Positions 13,236 through 13,506 of a stretch of DNA of 13,506 bases are shown here, piece by piece (position 1 is the stretch's first letter; each line of letters begins with the position of its first letter). Below the pieces are notes generated by a model that saw only the letters and a list, made by a program, of their open reading frames with translations, ran no database searches and had not been told where the DNA came from. Source of the stretch: JBNJGT01 sp051819765 (GTDB taxonomy: Archaea; Nanobdellota; Nanobdellia; Woesearchaeales; JACJVW01). The stretch spans positions 1 to 13,506 of the forward strand of contig JBNJGT010000042.1 of assembly GCA_051819765.1 (NCBI GenBank). The letters run 5' to 3'. The translations under genes and the position numbers were made by a program.

Positions 13236-13250
13236 ATGAAACAGAGGTGA
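13236..13250 (+). other. Four-codon leader ORF overlapping the ribosome binding site
   Basis: ATG AAA CAG AGG TGA codes MKQR. The ATG sits exactly at the predicted mRNA 5' end, and the stop codon is part of the GAGGTGA ribosome binding site (13244-13250) of the following gene. If translated without a leader, ribosomes would end on the binding site and could control the next start. It may also be chance. Confidence 0.3.
13244..13250 (+). promoter_or_regulatory. Ribosome binding site of the 56-residue gene
   Basis: GAGGTGA lies five bases before ATG 13256. It is the best evidence that this short reading frame is a gene. Confidence 0.68.
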
Positions 13251-13255
13251 GACCA

Positions 13256-13426
13256 ATGAAAAAAAAAGATATACTGATGAAGGAAGCACGGATTAGCTTT
13301 TGGGAAAAGAATGGTAAGCTTCCAAAATACCTGGATGAGGATGAATTGACAATTGGAGACAATAACCGGGTGGACAAGCATGGGAGGTTCCGGATTTTGG
13401 GAGATGGTACTGCTGCAATGGCCTAG
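13256..13426 (+). CDS. Small protein of 56 residues, function unknown
   Basis: The frame MKKKDILMKEARISFWEKNG...RVDKHGRFRILGDGTAAMA has a strong TATA, a GAGGTGA ribosome binding site at good spacing and a clear stop (TAG). Residues 1-20 form a basic amphipathic helix; residues 20-56 are mixed-charge with a short Gly-containing beta-like end (KHGRFRILGDG). It has no signal peptide or membrane segment. No family is recognised. It is divergent from the seven-helix/winged-helix operon and so could be a small target or partner of that regulator. Real coding status is likely but unproven because no homologue can be checked here. Confidence 0.62.
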   Translation: MKKKDILMKEARISFWEKNGKLPKYLDEDELTIGDNNRVDKHGRFRILGDGTAAMA

Positions 13427-13462
13427 ATTTTCCATTTGCAGAATGGTTGCAGACTTTCCAAT

Positions 13463-13497
13463 TAAGTGGTGCTTCAAAGTTAGATTTCAACCACTTA
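13463..13497. repeat. Inverted repeat after the 56-residue gene
   Basis: TAAGTGGT and ACCACTTA form perfect 8-bp arms around a 19-base loop, 36 bases after the stop, followed by TTT. It may end the small transcript or be an operator for a gene beyond the window. Confidence 0.4.
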
Positions 13498-13506
13498 TTT
13501 CACTTA

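Noticed and set aside
13293..13490. Minus-strand frames opposite the 56-residue gene
   Set aside because: They lack promoter and ribosome binding site, and their composition (many Pro, His, Ser) is that of a shadow.

Overview
The window reads as archaeal DNA, most likely from a metagenome-assembled genome (it holds a scaffold gap of exactly 100 N). The evidence is promoter architecture. At least seven genes have an A/T-only TATA element centred 26-29 bases before the start codon with no leader, while hemerythrin, the coiled-coil protein and a small gene near the right end have GAGGTGA-type ribosome binding sites. Protein content agrees: a membrane-anchored winged-helix regulator of an archaeal type, an archaeal-style small winged-helix protein, a VIT-like carrier, an archaeal-size TrmO, and exported proteins with archaeal-type signal sequences. 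Genes are tightly packed with repeated ATGA start/stop overlaps. A DPANN-type or related uncultured archaeon is possible, but I cannot fix the lineage.

Left part (1-2824): the 5' 398 codons of a B12-binding-type radical SAM protein (minus strand, running off the window). Next is a two-gene minus-strand operon, a hemerythrin-like protein followed by hybrid cluster protein (hcp, interrupted by the gap). A cysteine-bearing HxlR-type regulator is divergent from this operon and shares one palindromic TATA element with it. This looks like a nitrosative/oxidative stress unit with its own regulator.

Middle (2895-7388): a plus-strand pair of exported proteins, a 770-residue mosaic surface protein with a strongly AT-rich interior and a translationally coupled single-pass membrane protein. 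They converge on a three-gene minus-strand membrane operon, in which a VIT/CCC1-like carrier is followed by two half-size permease proteins, each gene coupled to the next by ATGA.

Right-middle (7462-9882): a stand-alone protein with a possible PD-(D/E)XK nuclease signature; a signal-peptide/extracellular/TM/winged-helix regulator; and an exported coiled-coil protein coupled to a tiny lipoprotein carrying six Asp-Thr-Gly repeats. A T-rich terminator follows.

Right part (9946-13506): trmO (tRNA t6A37 methyltransferase) with a perfect 15-bp palindrome over its start; a Kef-type cation/proton antiporter with an NAD-binding KTN domain and His-rich tails; a minus-strand pair made of a seven-helix membrane protein and a winged-helix protein, which may be a sensor/regulator couple; and a 56-residue gene with a strong RBS behind a four-codon leader ORF. 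No rRNA, tRNA, CRISPR array or insertion sequence was recognised, and no gene-free stretch exceeds 300 bases.
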